This document shows, in pieces, positions 14,840-22,669 of a stretch of DNA of 64,000 bases; positions within the stretch are counted from its first letter, which is position 1, and every line of letters begins with the position of its first letter. Source of the DNA: Labrys sp. WJW (GTDB taxonomy: Bacteria; Pseudomonadota; Alphaproteobacteria; Rhizobiales; Labraceae); the NCBI RefSeq assembly GCF_001676615.1, contig NZ_LYXZ01000056.1, positions 124,001 through 188,000 on the forward strand. The letters run 5' to 3'. Position numbers and translations under genes: made by a program. The notes beneath the pieces were generated by a model. The model had not been told where the DNA came from and made no database searches. It saw nothing but the letters and a program-made list of their open reading frames with translations.

Positions 14840-16159
14840 ATGCGTTTGAGCCGTTATTTCCTGCCTATTCTGCGCGAGACGCCGAAGGAAGCAGAAATTG
14901 TTTCCCATCGTCTGATGCTGCGTGCAGGCATGATCCGTCAGGAAGCGGCCGGAATCTACGCATTGCTGCCACTCGGCCTGCGCGTGGTGAACAAGATCAA
15001 CACGATCATTCGTGAAGAACAGAATCGCGCCGGTGCCATCGAGCTGCTGATGCCGACCATCCAGTCGGCCGATCTGTGGCGCGAAAGCGGCCGCTATGAC
15101 GATTACGGCAAGGAGATGCTGCGCATCAAGGATCGCCAGGAGCGCGAGATGCTCTATGGGCCGACCAATGAAGAGATGATCACCGAGATCTTCCGCGCCT
15201 ATGTGCGCAGCTACAAGGATCTGCCGCTCAACCTCTACCATATACAATGGAAGTTCCGGGACGAGATCCGCCCCCGTTTCGGCCTGATGCGCGGGCGAGA
15301 GTTCCTGATGAAGGACGCCTACTCCTTCGATCTCGACCAGGCCGGCGCGCAGCATTCCTACAACAAGATGTTCGTGGCCTATCTGCGCACCTTCGCGCGG
15401 CTCGGCCTGACTGCCATTCCCATGGTGGCTGATACCGGCCCGATCGGTGGCAATCTGAGCCATGAATTCATCATCCTGGCGTCGACGGGGGAGAGCGAAG
15501 TGTTCTGCCACCGCGACTATTTGTCGATGGCACCACCCTCTGCCGGCACGGATTTCGACGACAAGGCCGGGCTGCAGGCGATCGTCGACCAGTGGACCTC
15601 GCTCTATGCGGCGACCGAGGAGAAGCACGACAAGGCTGCCTTCGACGTCCTGCCGGCCGACAAGCAGGTTTCGGCGCGCGGCATTGAGGTCGGGCATATC
15701 TTCTATTTCGGCACGAAATATTCGACGCCGATGAAGGCCGTCGTCGCCGGACCGGACGGCTCGCTCATTCCCGTGCATGGCGGCTCCTACGGCATTGGGC
15801 CGACCCGCGTCGCCGGGGCGGCCATCGAGGCCAGCCATGACGAGGCCGGTATCATCTGGCCGGAGGCGATCGCGCCGTTCAAGGTCGGCCTGATCAACCT
15901 CAAGCCGGGCGACAGCGCGGTGGATGCGGCCTGCGGCGATCTCTATCTGCAGCTTGGCGCCAAAGGGGTCGACGTGCTGCTCGATGACACCGATGAAAGG
16001 CCCGGCGGCAAATTCGCCAAGATGGACCTGATCGGCTTGCCTTGGCAGATCATCGTCGGTCCCAAGAGCCTGGCAGAGGGCAAGGTCGAGGTGAAGAACC
16101 GTCGCACCGGCGAACGCCAATTGCTGACGCCGTCGGACGCGCTTGTGCTGGTGGGCTGA
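14840..16159 (+). CDS. proS: Prolyl-tRNA synthetase, short alphaproteobacterial type
   Basis: Charges tRNA-Pro with proline. The 439 residues match the short form without the bacterial editing insertion, typical of alphaproteobacteria. Class II motifs are visible: motif 1 near LLPLGLRVVNKINTIIREEQ, motif 2 FRDEIRPRFGLMRGREFLMKD, and motif 3 GSYGIGPTRVAGAAIE; a C-terminal anticodon-binding domain follows. The ATG at 14840 gives MRLSRYFLPILRETPKEAE, the usual start, with GGAGAAGG about 10 bases upstream. It is followed by lolC, lolD and dnaE, a conserved order. Confidence 0.97.
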   Translation: MRLSRYFLPILRETPKEAEIVSHRLMLRAGMIRQEAAGIYALLPLGLRVVNKINTIIREEQNRAGAIELLMPTIQSADLWRESGRYDDYGKEMLRIKDRQEREMLYGPTNEEMITEIFRAYVRSYKDLPLNLYHIQWKFRDEIRPRFGLMRGREFLMKDAYSFDLDQAGAQHSYNKMFVAYLRTFARLGLTAIPMVADTGPIGGNLSHEFIILASTGESEVFCHRDYLSMAPPSAGTDFDDKAGLQAIVDQWTSLYAATEEKHDKAAFDVLPADKQVSARGIEVGHIFYFGTKYSTPMKAVVAGPDGSLIPVHGGSYGIGPTRVAGAAIEASHDEAGIIWPEAIAPFKVGLINLKPGDSAVDAACGDLYLQLGAKGVDVLLDDTDERPGGKFAKMDLIGLPWQIIVGPKSLAEGKVEVKNRRTGERQLLTPSDALVLVG

Positions 16160-16198
16160 CCTGACCTGGCCTTGCCTCAGCCGGAAGGACCATTATCG

Positions 16199-16233
16199 AT
16201 GCCGCGGGTGCTTTTGCGCTCGCGGCATTTTTG
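16199..16233 (+). terminator. Intrinsic terminator after proS
   Basis: An eight-base stem, ATGCCGCG (16199-16206) with CGCGGCAT (16221-16228), followed directly by TTTTTG. It lies 40 bases after the proS stop. Confidence 0.8.
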
Positions 16234-16425
16234 TAATTGATCAAGAGCTCCCCGTATCCAGTTGAATTGCAAGGGATAATCTCAAGGCGAAGTGTCTATC
16301 TTCATCGAAGGTGCCTCGATTGGAGCGTCAAAAAGCCGTGGCAAAGCTGGGCCTCGCTGAATTTTTGCCGTGCAAACGCCGCGATTCTCGCGGAGTAAGG
16401 GGCCTCGCGCCCCACCTGGAATGCC

Positions 16426-17721
16426 ATGAACGCGTCTGATTCAGCCACGAAATCCTCGGAACCGACCGGAACGCCGCCCTTCTCTGCCTTCGAGTGGATG
16501 GTGGCGCTGCGCTATCTCATGCCGCACCGCAAGGGTGGGGTGGCTTCGCTGATTGCCGTCCTGTCCTTTCTCAGCTTCCTCATCGGCGTTGCAGCCCTCA
16601 TCATCGTGATGTCGGTGATGAATGGCTTTCGGGTCGAATTGCAATCCAAGATTCTCGGCTTCAACGGCCATATCGTCGTCTCTCCCTATGAGACGCCGTT
16701 GACCGATTATGATGCAGTCACCAGCCGTATCGCCAAGGTGCCCGGCGTGACCCTGGCCGTTCCCTTCGTGGAAGGGCAGGTGCTGGTGTCTTCGCCTTTT
16801 TCGGCAAGCGGCGCCCTGGTGCGCGGCATGAAGCTCGAGGATCTCAAGCGCCTGCCCGGCCTAGCCAACAATATCAAGGAAGGCACGCTGGACAATTTCG
16901 ACCAGGGGCAGGGCGTGGTGATCGGTGCCAAATTGGCATCCTCGCTCGGGTTGCAGATCGGCGACGGCATCACCCTGATCTCGCCCAAGGGAGACCAGAC
17001 CGCCTTTGGCACCACGCCGCGCATGAAGGTCTATCCGGTGGTCGCCACCTTCGAGGTCGGCATGTCCGATATCGACAGCGGCTTCGTGATCATGCCGCTG
17101 CAGGAATCGCAGGCTTATTTCAATCGCGACGGCGATACGACGGCGATCGAGGTCTATATCGAGGACCCCGACCACGTGCAGTCTGAGAGCGAGGCGATCA
17201 AGACGGCGGCCGGGCGTCCTGTCTCGCTAGTCGACTGGCGCCAGCGCAATTCGGCCTTCTTCACGGCACTCCAGGTCGAGCGCAACGTCATGTTCATGAT
17301 CCTGCTGATCCTGGTGATCATGGCTGCGCTCGGGGTGGTTTCGAGCATGGTGATGCTGGTGCAGTCCAAGCAGACCGACATCGCCATCATGCGAACCATG
17401 GGCGCGACGCGCGGGGCTATGCTACGCATCTTCTTCATCACCGGCATGGCGATCGGCCTACTCGGTACGATATTCGGCCTGCTGCTCGGGCTGCTGGTGT
17501 GCCGCTATATCGAGAACATCCAGGAGTTCATCTCCTGGCTGTCCAATACGCAATTGTTCGCCTCCGAGATCTATTTCCTTTCGCGTTTGCCTGCCAAGAC
17601 CGACCCGACGGAAGTGACCGTGGTGGTCATCACCACTTTGATCCTGTGCTTCCTGGCCACGCTCTACCCCGCCTGGCGGGCTGCCAAGCTCGACCCGGTC
17701 GAAGCGTTGAGGGGAGGCTGA
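16426..17721 (+). CDS. lolC: Lipoprotein-releasing ABC transporter permease (LolC/LolE type)
   Basis: Inner-membrane permease that, with LolD, extracts outer-membrane lipoproteins for transfer to LolA. The 431 residues have the MacB/FtsX-like layout: one N-terminal helix (ASLIAVLSFLSFLIGVAALI) preceded by FEWMVALRYLMPHRKGG, a large periplasmic domain (about residues 70-270), and three C-terminal helices with the FtsX motif IAIMRTMGATRGAMLRIFF. It ends LYPAWRAAKLDPVEALRGG. Only one permease gene is present, as usual in alphaproteobacteria where it probably works as a homodimer. lolD starts three bases after its stop. Confidence 0.95.
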   Translation: MNASDSATKSSEPTGTPPFSAFEWMVALRYLMPHRKGGVASLIAVLSFLSFLIGVAALIIVMSVMNGFRVELQSKILGFNGHIVVSPYETPLTDYDAVTSRIAKVPGVTLAVPFVEGQVLVSSPFSASGALVRGMKLEDLKRLPGLANNIKEGTLDNFDQGQGVVIGAKLASSLGLQIGDGITLISPKGDQTAFGTTPRMKVYPVVATFEVGMSDIDSGFVIMPLQESQAYFNRDGDTTAIEVYIEDPDHVQSESEAIKTAAGRPVSLVDWRQRNSAFFTALQVERNVMFMILLILVIMAALGVVSSMVMLVQSKQTDIAIMRTMGATRGAMLRIFFITGMAIGLLGTIFGLLLGLLVCRYIENIQEFISWLSNTQLFASEIYFLSRLPAKTDPTEVTVVVITTLILCFLATLYPAWRAAKLDPVEALRGG

Positions 17722-17724
17722 GTC

Positions 17725-18420
17725 ATGAGCCTGTTGGGTGAAATTCCGGCCCTCGAACTGCGAGGGGTCGAACGCAGTTACCAGCAAGGTCCCTCGGAAC
17801 TTCATATTCTACGGGGCGTCGACCTCATGGTGATGCCGGGACAGTCGGTAGCCCTGATCGCGCCCTCCGGGGCAGGCAAGTCGACGCTGCTCCACACAGC
17901 CGGCCTGCTCGAGAGACCGGATGGCGGCGACGTGCTGATCTCCGGCTATTCGACTGCCGATCTGAACGATACGGGGCGCACCCGCCTGCGCCGCAATTCG
18001 ATAGGCTTCGTCTATCAGTTCCACCATCTCCAGCCGGAGTTCTCAGCGCTGGAAAATGTGATCCTGCCGCAGATGATCCGCGGTTTGTCGCGCCGCGAGG
18101 CGCGCCAGCGCGGCGAGGAATTGCTGACCTTCCTTGGCCTTGGCCAGCGCTTTGGCCACCGGCCGAACGAATTGTCGGGCGGCGAGCAACAAAGGGTTGC
18201 CATTGCCCGCGCCGTCGCCAATGCGCCGCATCTCATCCTGGCCGACGAGCCGACCGGCAATCTCGATCCGGGCACCGCGGATCACGTCTTCGGCACGCTG
18301 ACGGCTCTGGTGCGCGCGTCAGGCCTTGCGGCCCTGATCGCGACCCATAATCTCGATCTGGCGGCGCGCATGGATCGCCGCGTCACCCTGCGCGACGGCC
18401 ACATCGTCGAGCTCGACTGA
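17725..18420 (+). CDS. lolD: Lipoprotein-releasing system ATPase LolD
   Basis: Cytoplasmic ATPase energising lipoprotein release by the adjacent permease. In 231 residues it has Walker A APSGAGKST (about residues 46-54), the Q-loop region FVYQFHHLQPEFSALENVILP typical of the LolD/MacB subfamily, the ABC signature LSGGEQQR and Walker B LILADEPTGNLD, with a switch His in ATHNLDLA. It directly follows lolC and is evidently cotranscribed. Nothing is missing. Confidence 0.97.
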   Translation: MSLLGEIPALELRGVERSYQQGPSELHILRGVDLMVMPGQSVALIAPSGAGKSTLLHTAGLLERPDGGDVLISGYSTADLNDTGRTRLRRNSIGFVYQFHHLQPEFSALENVILPQMIRGLSRREARQRGEELLTFLGLGQRFGHRPNELSGGEQQRVAIARAVANAPHLILADEPTGNLDPGTADHVFGTLTALVRASGLAALIATHNLDLAARMDRRVTLRDGHIVELD

Positions 18421-18433
18421 CGATTGTGACATT

Positions 18434-18479
18434 GGCAGCCTCGGTACCATGACAGCTTCACGCTATGGTAAATGCTGCC
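18434..18479 (+). terminator. Nested inverted repeat after lolD
   Basis: GGCAGC/GCTGCC on the outside and TACCAT/ATGGTA inside make an interrupted stem starting 14 bases after the lolD stop. There is no U-tract, so it may act in RNA end protection or Rho-dependent termination. Confidence 0.4.
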
Positions 18480-18629
18480 GAGGGCAAAGCCAGACACCGC
18501 GTAGGCTTCTCTTTAAGTCCTTGAACCGTCTTGAGAATGTGACGTCTTTGGCATCCGGAGCGGCGAGAAGTTGCGCCATGCGAGCGGAACATAAGAGCGA
18601 CATAAGATGGCGGTTCCGCGACGTCGCGC

Positions 18630-18658
18630 TTGACTCGGAACAAAACGTGAACAAGATG
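18630..18658 (+). promoter_or_regulatory. Promoter with embedded LexA box before the 32-residue peptide gene
   Basis: A -35-like TTGACT (18630-18635) is followed 17 bases later by a weak -10 (AAGATG, 18653-18658). The spacer holds GAAC-AAAACGT-GAAC (18638-18652), an exact alphaproteobacterial LexA operator placed where LexA would block RNA polymerase. The start codon is 25 bases past the -10. Confidence 0.7.
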
Positions 18659-18683
18659 TCTCTATCGAAGAGAGGAGAACATC

Positions 18684-18782
18684 ATGCTTACGCGTTTCGC
18701 CGAAGATTTCGCCGCCATTGCTTCGATGAGCCTGTTTCTGGTCATGCTCGCCATGTGGACGGGCTTCCTGAGCGGTGTTTAA
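18684..18782 (+). CDS. 32-residue single-pass membrane peptide, SidA-like SOS candidate
   Basis: The ATG at 18684 follows GAGGAG (18671-18676) at good spacing. The product, MLTRFAEDFAAIASMSLFLV then MLAMWTGFLSGV, has a short amphipathic N-terminus and one transmembrane helix (about residues 12-30). With a LexA box inside its promoter, it should be induced by DNA damage. Known: Caulobacter SidA, a 29-residue LexA-controlled membrane peptide, blocks division by contacting FtsW. Size, topology and control agree, but homology was not tested. It sits alone between lolD and dnaE. Other possibilities are a toxin-like peptide or a membrane regulator. Confidence 0.7.
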   Translation: MLTRFAEDFAAIASMSLFLVMLAMWTGFLSGV

Positions 18783-18789
18783 GCCAGAT

Positions 18790-18808
18790 TTGTCCACACT
18801 TGTCCACA
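18790..18808 (+). promoter_or_regulatory. Two adjacent DnaA-box-like 9-mers
   Basis: TTGTCCACA occurs at 18790-18798 and again at 18800-18808, one base apart. Each differs from the consensus TTATCCACA at one position. They lie just after the small peptide gene and about 270 bases upstream of dnaE. Direct DnaA binding is an inference. Confidence 0.45.
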
Positions 18809-18904
18809 GGCTCTCAACAAGGAGCGGTGGCGAAGATGTGACGCCGATGTGGCCATCCGGGCTCAGGATGCAGAGTCAGCTTTGGCGACCGACTGGATTG
18901 CCCA

Positions 18905-18953
18905 GCAGAGTTTCCCGGTGAAACCCGGCCGCGAACTCGCCCGGAAACTCTGC
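18905..18953. repeat. 11-bp inverted repeat in the dnaE leader
   Basis: GCAGAGTTTCC (18905-18915) and GGAAACTCTGC (18943-18953) enclose 27 bases, which themselves contain GC-rich short complementarity. It is followed by AAAAATC. The arms resemble those of the next palindrome (GCAGA..TT). Confidence 0.7.
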
Positions 18954-18968
18954 AAAAATCTATGTCTT

Positions 18969-19015
18969 GCAGATTTCTCTTGATCGTGCCCATGGCTCGA
19001 TCAAGAGAAATCTGC
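18969..19015. repeat. 18-bp perfect inverted repeat in the dnaE leader
   Basis: GCAGATTTCTCTTGATCG (18969-18986) and its exact complement at 18998-19015 enclose 11 bases. The very stable hairpin would lie about 60 bases upstream of the dnaE ATG in the mRNA. No T-run follows, so it is not a typical terminator; a dispersed palindromic element or an mRNA-level regulator is more likely. Confidence 0.85.
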
Positions 19016-19077
19016 TTGGACCATAGGGAAGGGCAGGTCGCGAGTCGCGCTGCCCGCCAGCGCAGAGCGGAGGTGTC

Positions 19078-22000
19078 ATGGCGGACGGGAAGGTGAACGG
19101 TCCGGGCTTCGTGCATTTGAATGTCCGCTCGGCCTATTCCTTGCTCGAAGGGGCGATGAAGGTCCCCAAGCTCGCTGATCTCGCCAAGGCCGACGGCATG
19201 CCGGCCCTCGCACTGACGGATACCAACAATCTGTTCGGGGCGCTGGAGTTTTCCGAAAAGCTCGCGGGCAGCGGCATCCAACCGATCATGGGCATTTCGC
19301 TGGCGATCAATTTTGCCGACCGTGAGGATGCCTCGGACCGGCGACCCCTGCACCAGCGGCGTTTGCCGCGCGTGATCCTGCTGGCCCAGAGCGAGGTGGG
19401 CTACGGCCATCTGATGGCGCTGTCCTCCCATTGCTACATGGATCCCGCCAGCGGCGAGGAGGCCCATATTTCGATCGGACGCCTGGCCGAATTCCAGGAA
19501 GGCCTGATCGCGTTGACCGGGGGGCCCGCCGGCCCGCTGGACATGGCCCTGCGCGAGGGGCTCGATGATCTCGCGCGAACCCGGCTGCAACGCTTGCAGG
19601 CGATGTTCGCCGATCGGCTCTATGTCGAAGTCCAGCGCCACGATAGCGCGGAGCAGCAGCAGGTCGAGGCGCCACTTCTGGAACTCGCCTATGCCGCCGA
19701 CGTGCCGCTGGTCGCGACGAACGAGGTCTATTTCGCCGCGCGCGCCGATAGCGAACCGCATGACGCGCTGCTTGCCATCGCTGAAGGCCGCATCCTCGCC
19801 GAGACGGACCGGCGGCGAATGACGCCGAACCATTACTTCAAGAGCCGGACCGAGATGGTTTCCTTGTTTAGGGATCTTCCGGAAGCTATTGAGAATACGA
19901 TTGAAATTGCCAAGCGATGCGCCTTCCGCGTGCGTACGCGCAAGCCGATCCTGCCGCGCTTCTCCACGGGCTTCGACGAGACGGGGGCACCTGTCGACGA
20001 GGCCGTCGAACTGCGTCGCCAGGCTGAAGAGGGGCTGAGGGCCAGGTTGGCCGCGCATGGTCCGGCTCCTGGCCATACCGATGAAAGCTATGCCAAGCGG
20101 CTCGAATTCGAGCTGTCGATCATCGAGCGCATGAAGTTCCCCGGTTACTTCCTGATCGTGTCGGACTTCATCAAGCACGCCAAGGCGAAGGGCATCCCGG
20201 TCGGGCCGGGCCGCGGATCCGGCGCTGGCTCCCTGGTTGCCTACGCCCTTACCATCACCGATCTCGATCCGCTGCGCTTCAGCCTGCTGTTCGAGCGCTT
20301 CCTCAATCCCGAACGTATCTCGATGCCGGACTTCGACATCGACTTCTGCCAGGAGCGGCGTGACGAGGTCATCCGCTACGTGCAGGAGAAATACGGGGAG
20401 GATCGCGTCGCCCAGATCATTACCTTCGGTTCCCTCCAGGCGCGCGGCGTGTTGCGCGACGTCGGGCGCACGCTGGAGATGGGATATGGCCAGGTCGACA
20501 AGCTGTGCAAGCTGGTGCCGCAGAATCCGGCCAATCCGGTCACCTTGGCCAAGGCGATCGAGGACGAGCCGAAACTGCGGGAGTCCGCCAAGGACGATCC
20601 GGTGGTGGAGCGCCTGCTCGGCATTGCCCAGAAGCTGGAAGGGCTCTATCGCCACGCCTCGACCCATGCCGCCGGCGTGGTGATCGGGGATCGTCCGCTG
20701 GTGGAGCTGGTACCGCTCTATCACGATCCCAAGACCTCGATGCCGATGCCGGCCACCCAGTTCAACATGAAATGGGTGGAGCAGGCGGGGCTGGTGAAGT
20801 TCGACTTCCTCGGCCTCAAGACGCTCACCGTGCTGGAGCGCGCCTTGATGTTCCTCAAGCAGCGCGGCATTGCTCTCGACCTTGCCGCCCTGCCGCTCGA
20901 TGACAGGAAGAGCTACGAGATGCTCGGCCGCGGCGAGACGGTGGGAGTGTTCCAGGTGGAAAGTGCGGGCATGCGCAAGGCATTGCTCGACATGAATGCC
21001 GACCGTTTCGAAGACATCATCGCCCTGGTGGCGCTCTACCGCCCGGGCCCGATGGCCAATATTCCGGTCTACAATGCCCGCAAGAAGGGCTTGGAAGAGC
21101 CGGACTACATGCTCGACCAGCTCAAGCCGGCCTTGGAAGAGACCTATGGCGTCATCATCTACCAGGAACAGGTGATGCAGATCGCGCAGATCCTCTCCGG
21201 CTACACGCTGGGCGAGGCCGACATGCTGCGCCGCGCCATGGGCAAGAAGATCAAGGCTGAGATGGACGCCCAGCGCGCTCGCTTCGTCAAGGGCGCCGTC
21301 GAAGGGGGCATCCAGAAGGCCAAGGCCGACGAGATCTTCGACTATCTAGCGAAATTCGCCGATTACGGCTTCAACAAGAGCCATGCGGCAGCCTATGCGC
21401 TGGTCTCCTACCAGACCGCCTATCTCAAGGCCAATTATCCGGTCGAGTTCATGGCTGCCTCGATGTCGCTGGATATGTCGAACACCGACAAGCTTGCTGA
21501 ATTCCGCCTGGAGGCGCGTCGGCTGGGTATCAAGGTCGAGGCGCCTTCGATCAACCGTTCGGGACCGGACTTCGAGGTCCATGGCGGCGCGATCCGCTAT
21601 GCGCTCGGCGCGGTCAAGGGCGTTGGCCTGGCGGCGATGGAGCGCCTTGTCGAGATCCGCGGTGACCAGCCCTTCTTCGACCTTGGCGACTTCGCCCGGC
21701 GCATCGATCCCAAGGCTATCAACAAGCGCATTCTCGAAAACCTGGCGGCGGCGGGAGCCTTCGACGAGTTCGACCGCGACCGGGCCCGCGTCACCGCGTC
21801 CATCGATGCCGTCATGGCGCAGGCGCAGCGCTCCCACGCCGAGAAGAGCGACGGCCAAGCCGACATGTTCGGCTCCGCTTCGACCCCGGAACCGCTCAAG
21901 GGGACGGTCGTCGAACCCTGGGAGCCTGCCGACCGTCTGCAGCGCGAGTTCGACGCGATCGGTTTCTTCCTTTCAGGCCATCCGCTCGATGCCTATGCCA

Positions 22001-22545
22001 CGGCCCTGGAGCGCCTGCAGGTGCCGTCCTGGGCTCAGTTCACCCAGAAGGTAAAGCAGGGCGCTACAGCAGGACGTCTGGCAGCGACCGTGCTGTCGCG
22101 CTCCGAGCGCAAGACCCGAACCGGCTCCAAGATGGGTGTGATCATGCTCTCCGACGCCTCGGGCCAGTTCGAGGCCGTGCTCTTCTCGGAGGGGTTGGCG
22201 CAATATCGCGACCTGCTCGAGCCTGGCACGGCCGTGCTGGTCGGCGTGCAGGCTGCGCATGAAGGAGACGACGTCCGCATTCGCATCGTGACGGCCGAGA
22301 GACTCGACAACGCCACCGCCAAGACCCAGCGCGGCATCAAGGTCTTCCTGCAGGGCGAGCAGGCGCTCGAATCCGTCGCCAAGCGGCTGGGCCAGCGCGG
22401 GGAAGGGGAGGTCTTCCTGATTCTCCAGCTCGATGGCGGCATGCGGGAGGTCGAGCTGAAGCTGCCCGGCAAGTTCCTGGTCACGCCCCAGGTCGCGGGC
22501 GCGATCAAGGCGATACCGGGCGTGGCGACGGTCATGCAGATGTAA
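19078..22545 (+). CDS. dnaE: DNA polymerase III alpha subunit
   Basis: Catalytic subunit of the replicative polymerase. The 1155-residue length is that of DnaE1. The N-terminal PHP domain (FVHLNVRSAYSLLEGAMK, ALALTDTNNLFG) comes first. The palm has the catalytic PDFDIDF at about residues 417-423 and the upstream GPGRGSGAGSLVAYAL. Later come FGFNKSHAAAYALVSYQTAY-type helix-hairpin-helix sequence (here DYGFNKSHAAAYALVSYQTA), the beta-clamp-binding region and a C-terminal OB fold (SERKTRTGSKMGVIMLSDAS). The ATG is preceded by GGAGG (19069-19073). Its leader holds two palindromes and two DnaA-box-like sites. Confidence 0.98.
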   Translation: MADGKVNGPGFVHLNVRSAYSLLEGAMKVPKLADLAKADGMPALALTDTNNLFGALEFSEKLAGSGIQPIMGISLAINFADREDASDRRPLHQRRLPRVILLAQSEVGYGHLMALSSHCYMDPASGEEAHISIGRLAEFQEGLIALTGGPAGPLDMALREGLDDLARTRLQRLQAMFADRLYVEVQRHDSAEQQQVEAPLLELAYAADVPLVATNEVYFAARADSEPHDALLAIAEGRILAETDRRRMTPNHYFKSRTEMVSLFRDLPEAIENTIEIAKRCAFRVRTRKPILPRFSTGFDETGAPVDEAVELRRQAEEGLRARLAAHGPAPGHTDESYAKRLEFELSIIERMKFPGYFLIVSDFIKHAKAKGIPVGPGRGSGAGSLVAYALTITDLDPLRFSLLFERFLNPERISMPDFDIDFCQERRDEVIRYVQEKYGEDRVAQIITFGSLQARGVLRDVGRTLEMGYGQVDKLCKLVPQNPANPVTLAKAIEDEPKLRESAKDDPVVERLLGIAQKLEGLYRHASTHAAGVVIGDRPLVELVPLYHDPKTSMPMPATQFNMKWVEQAGLVKFDFLGLKTLTVLERALMFLKQRGIALDLAALPLDDRKSYEMLGRGETVGVFQVESAGMRKALLDMNADRFEDIIALVALYRPGPMANIPVYNARKKGLEEPDYMLDQLKPALEETYGVIIYQEQVMQIAQILSGYTLGEADMLRRAMGKKIKAEMDAQRARFVKGAVEGGIQKAKADEIFDYLAKFADYGFNKSHAAAYALVSYQTAYLKANYPVEFMAASMSLDMSNTDKLAEFRLEARRLGIKVEAPSINRSGPDFEVHGGAIRYALGAVKGVGLAAMERLVEIRGDQPFFDLGDFARRIDPKAINKRILENLAAAGAFDEFDRDRARVTASIDAVMAQAQRSHAEKSDGQADMFGSASTPEPLKGTVVEPWEPADRLQREFDAIGFFLSGHPLDAYATALERLQVPSWAQFTQKVKQGATAGRLAATVLSRSERKTRTGSKMGVIMLSDASGQFEAVLFSEGLAQYRDLLEPGTAVLVGVQAAHEGDDVRIRIVTAERLDNATAKTQRGIKVFLQGEQALESVAKRLGQRGEGEVFLILQLDGGMREVELKLPGKFLVTPQVAGAIKAIPGVATVMQM

Positions 22546-22669
22546 GGCTGCATGGCGGTTCGCCGCGCGGTCCGTGCATGGCCATGGTTTCGAAGGGCAC
22601 AGATCGGCAAAGCACATGGGTGCTAGCCTGTCCGGGACAACCTTCGATGAGAGGCGCGCATTGAACGAT

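Noticed and set aside
18814..20724. A 636-codon minus-strand open frame opposite dnaE and its leader
   Set aside because: dnaE motifs are clear on the plus strand; the minus frame has no domain, ribosome binding site or sensible composition and crosses two palindromes.
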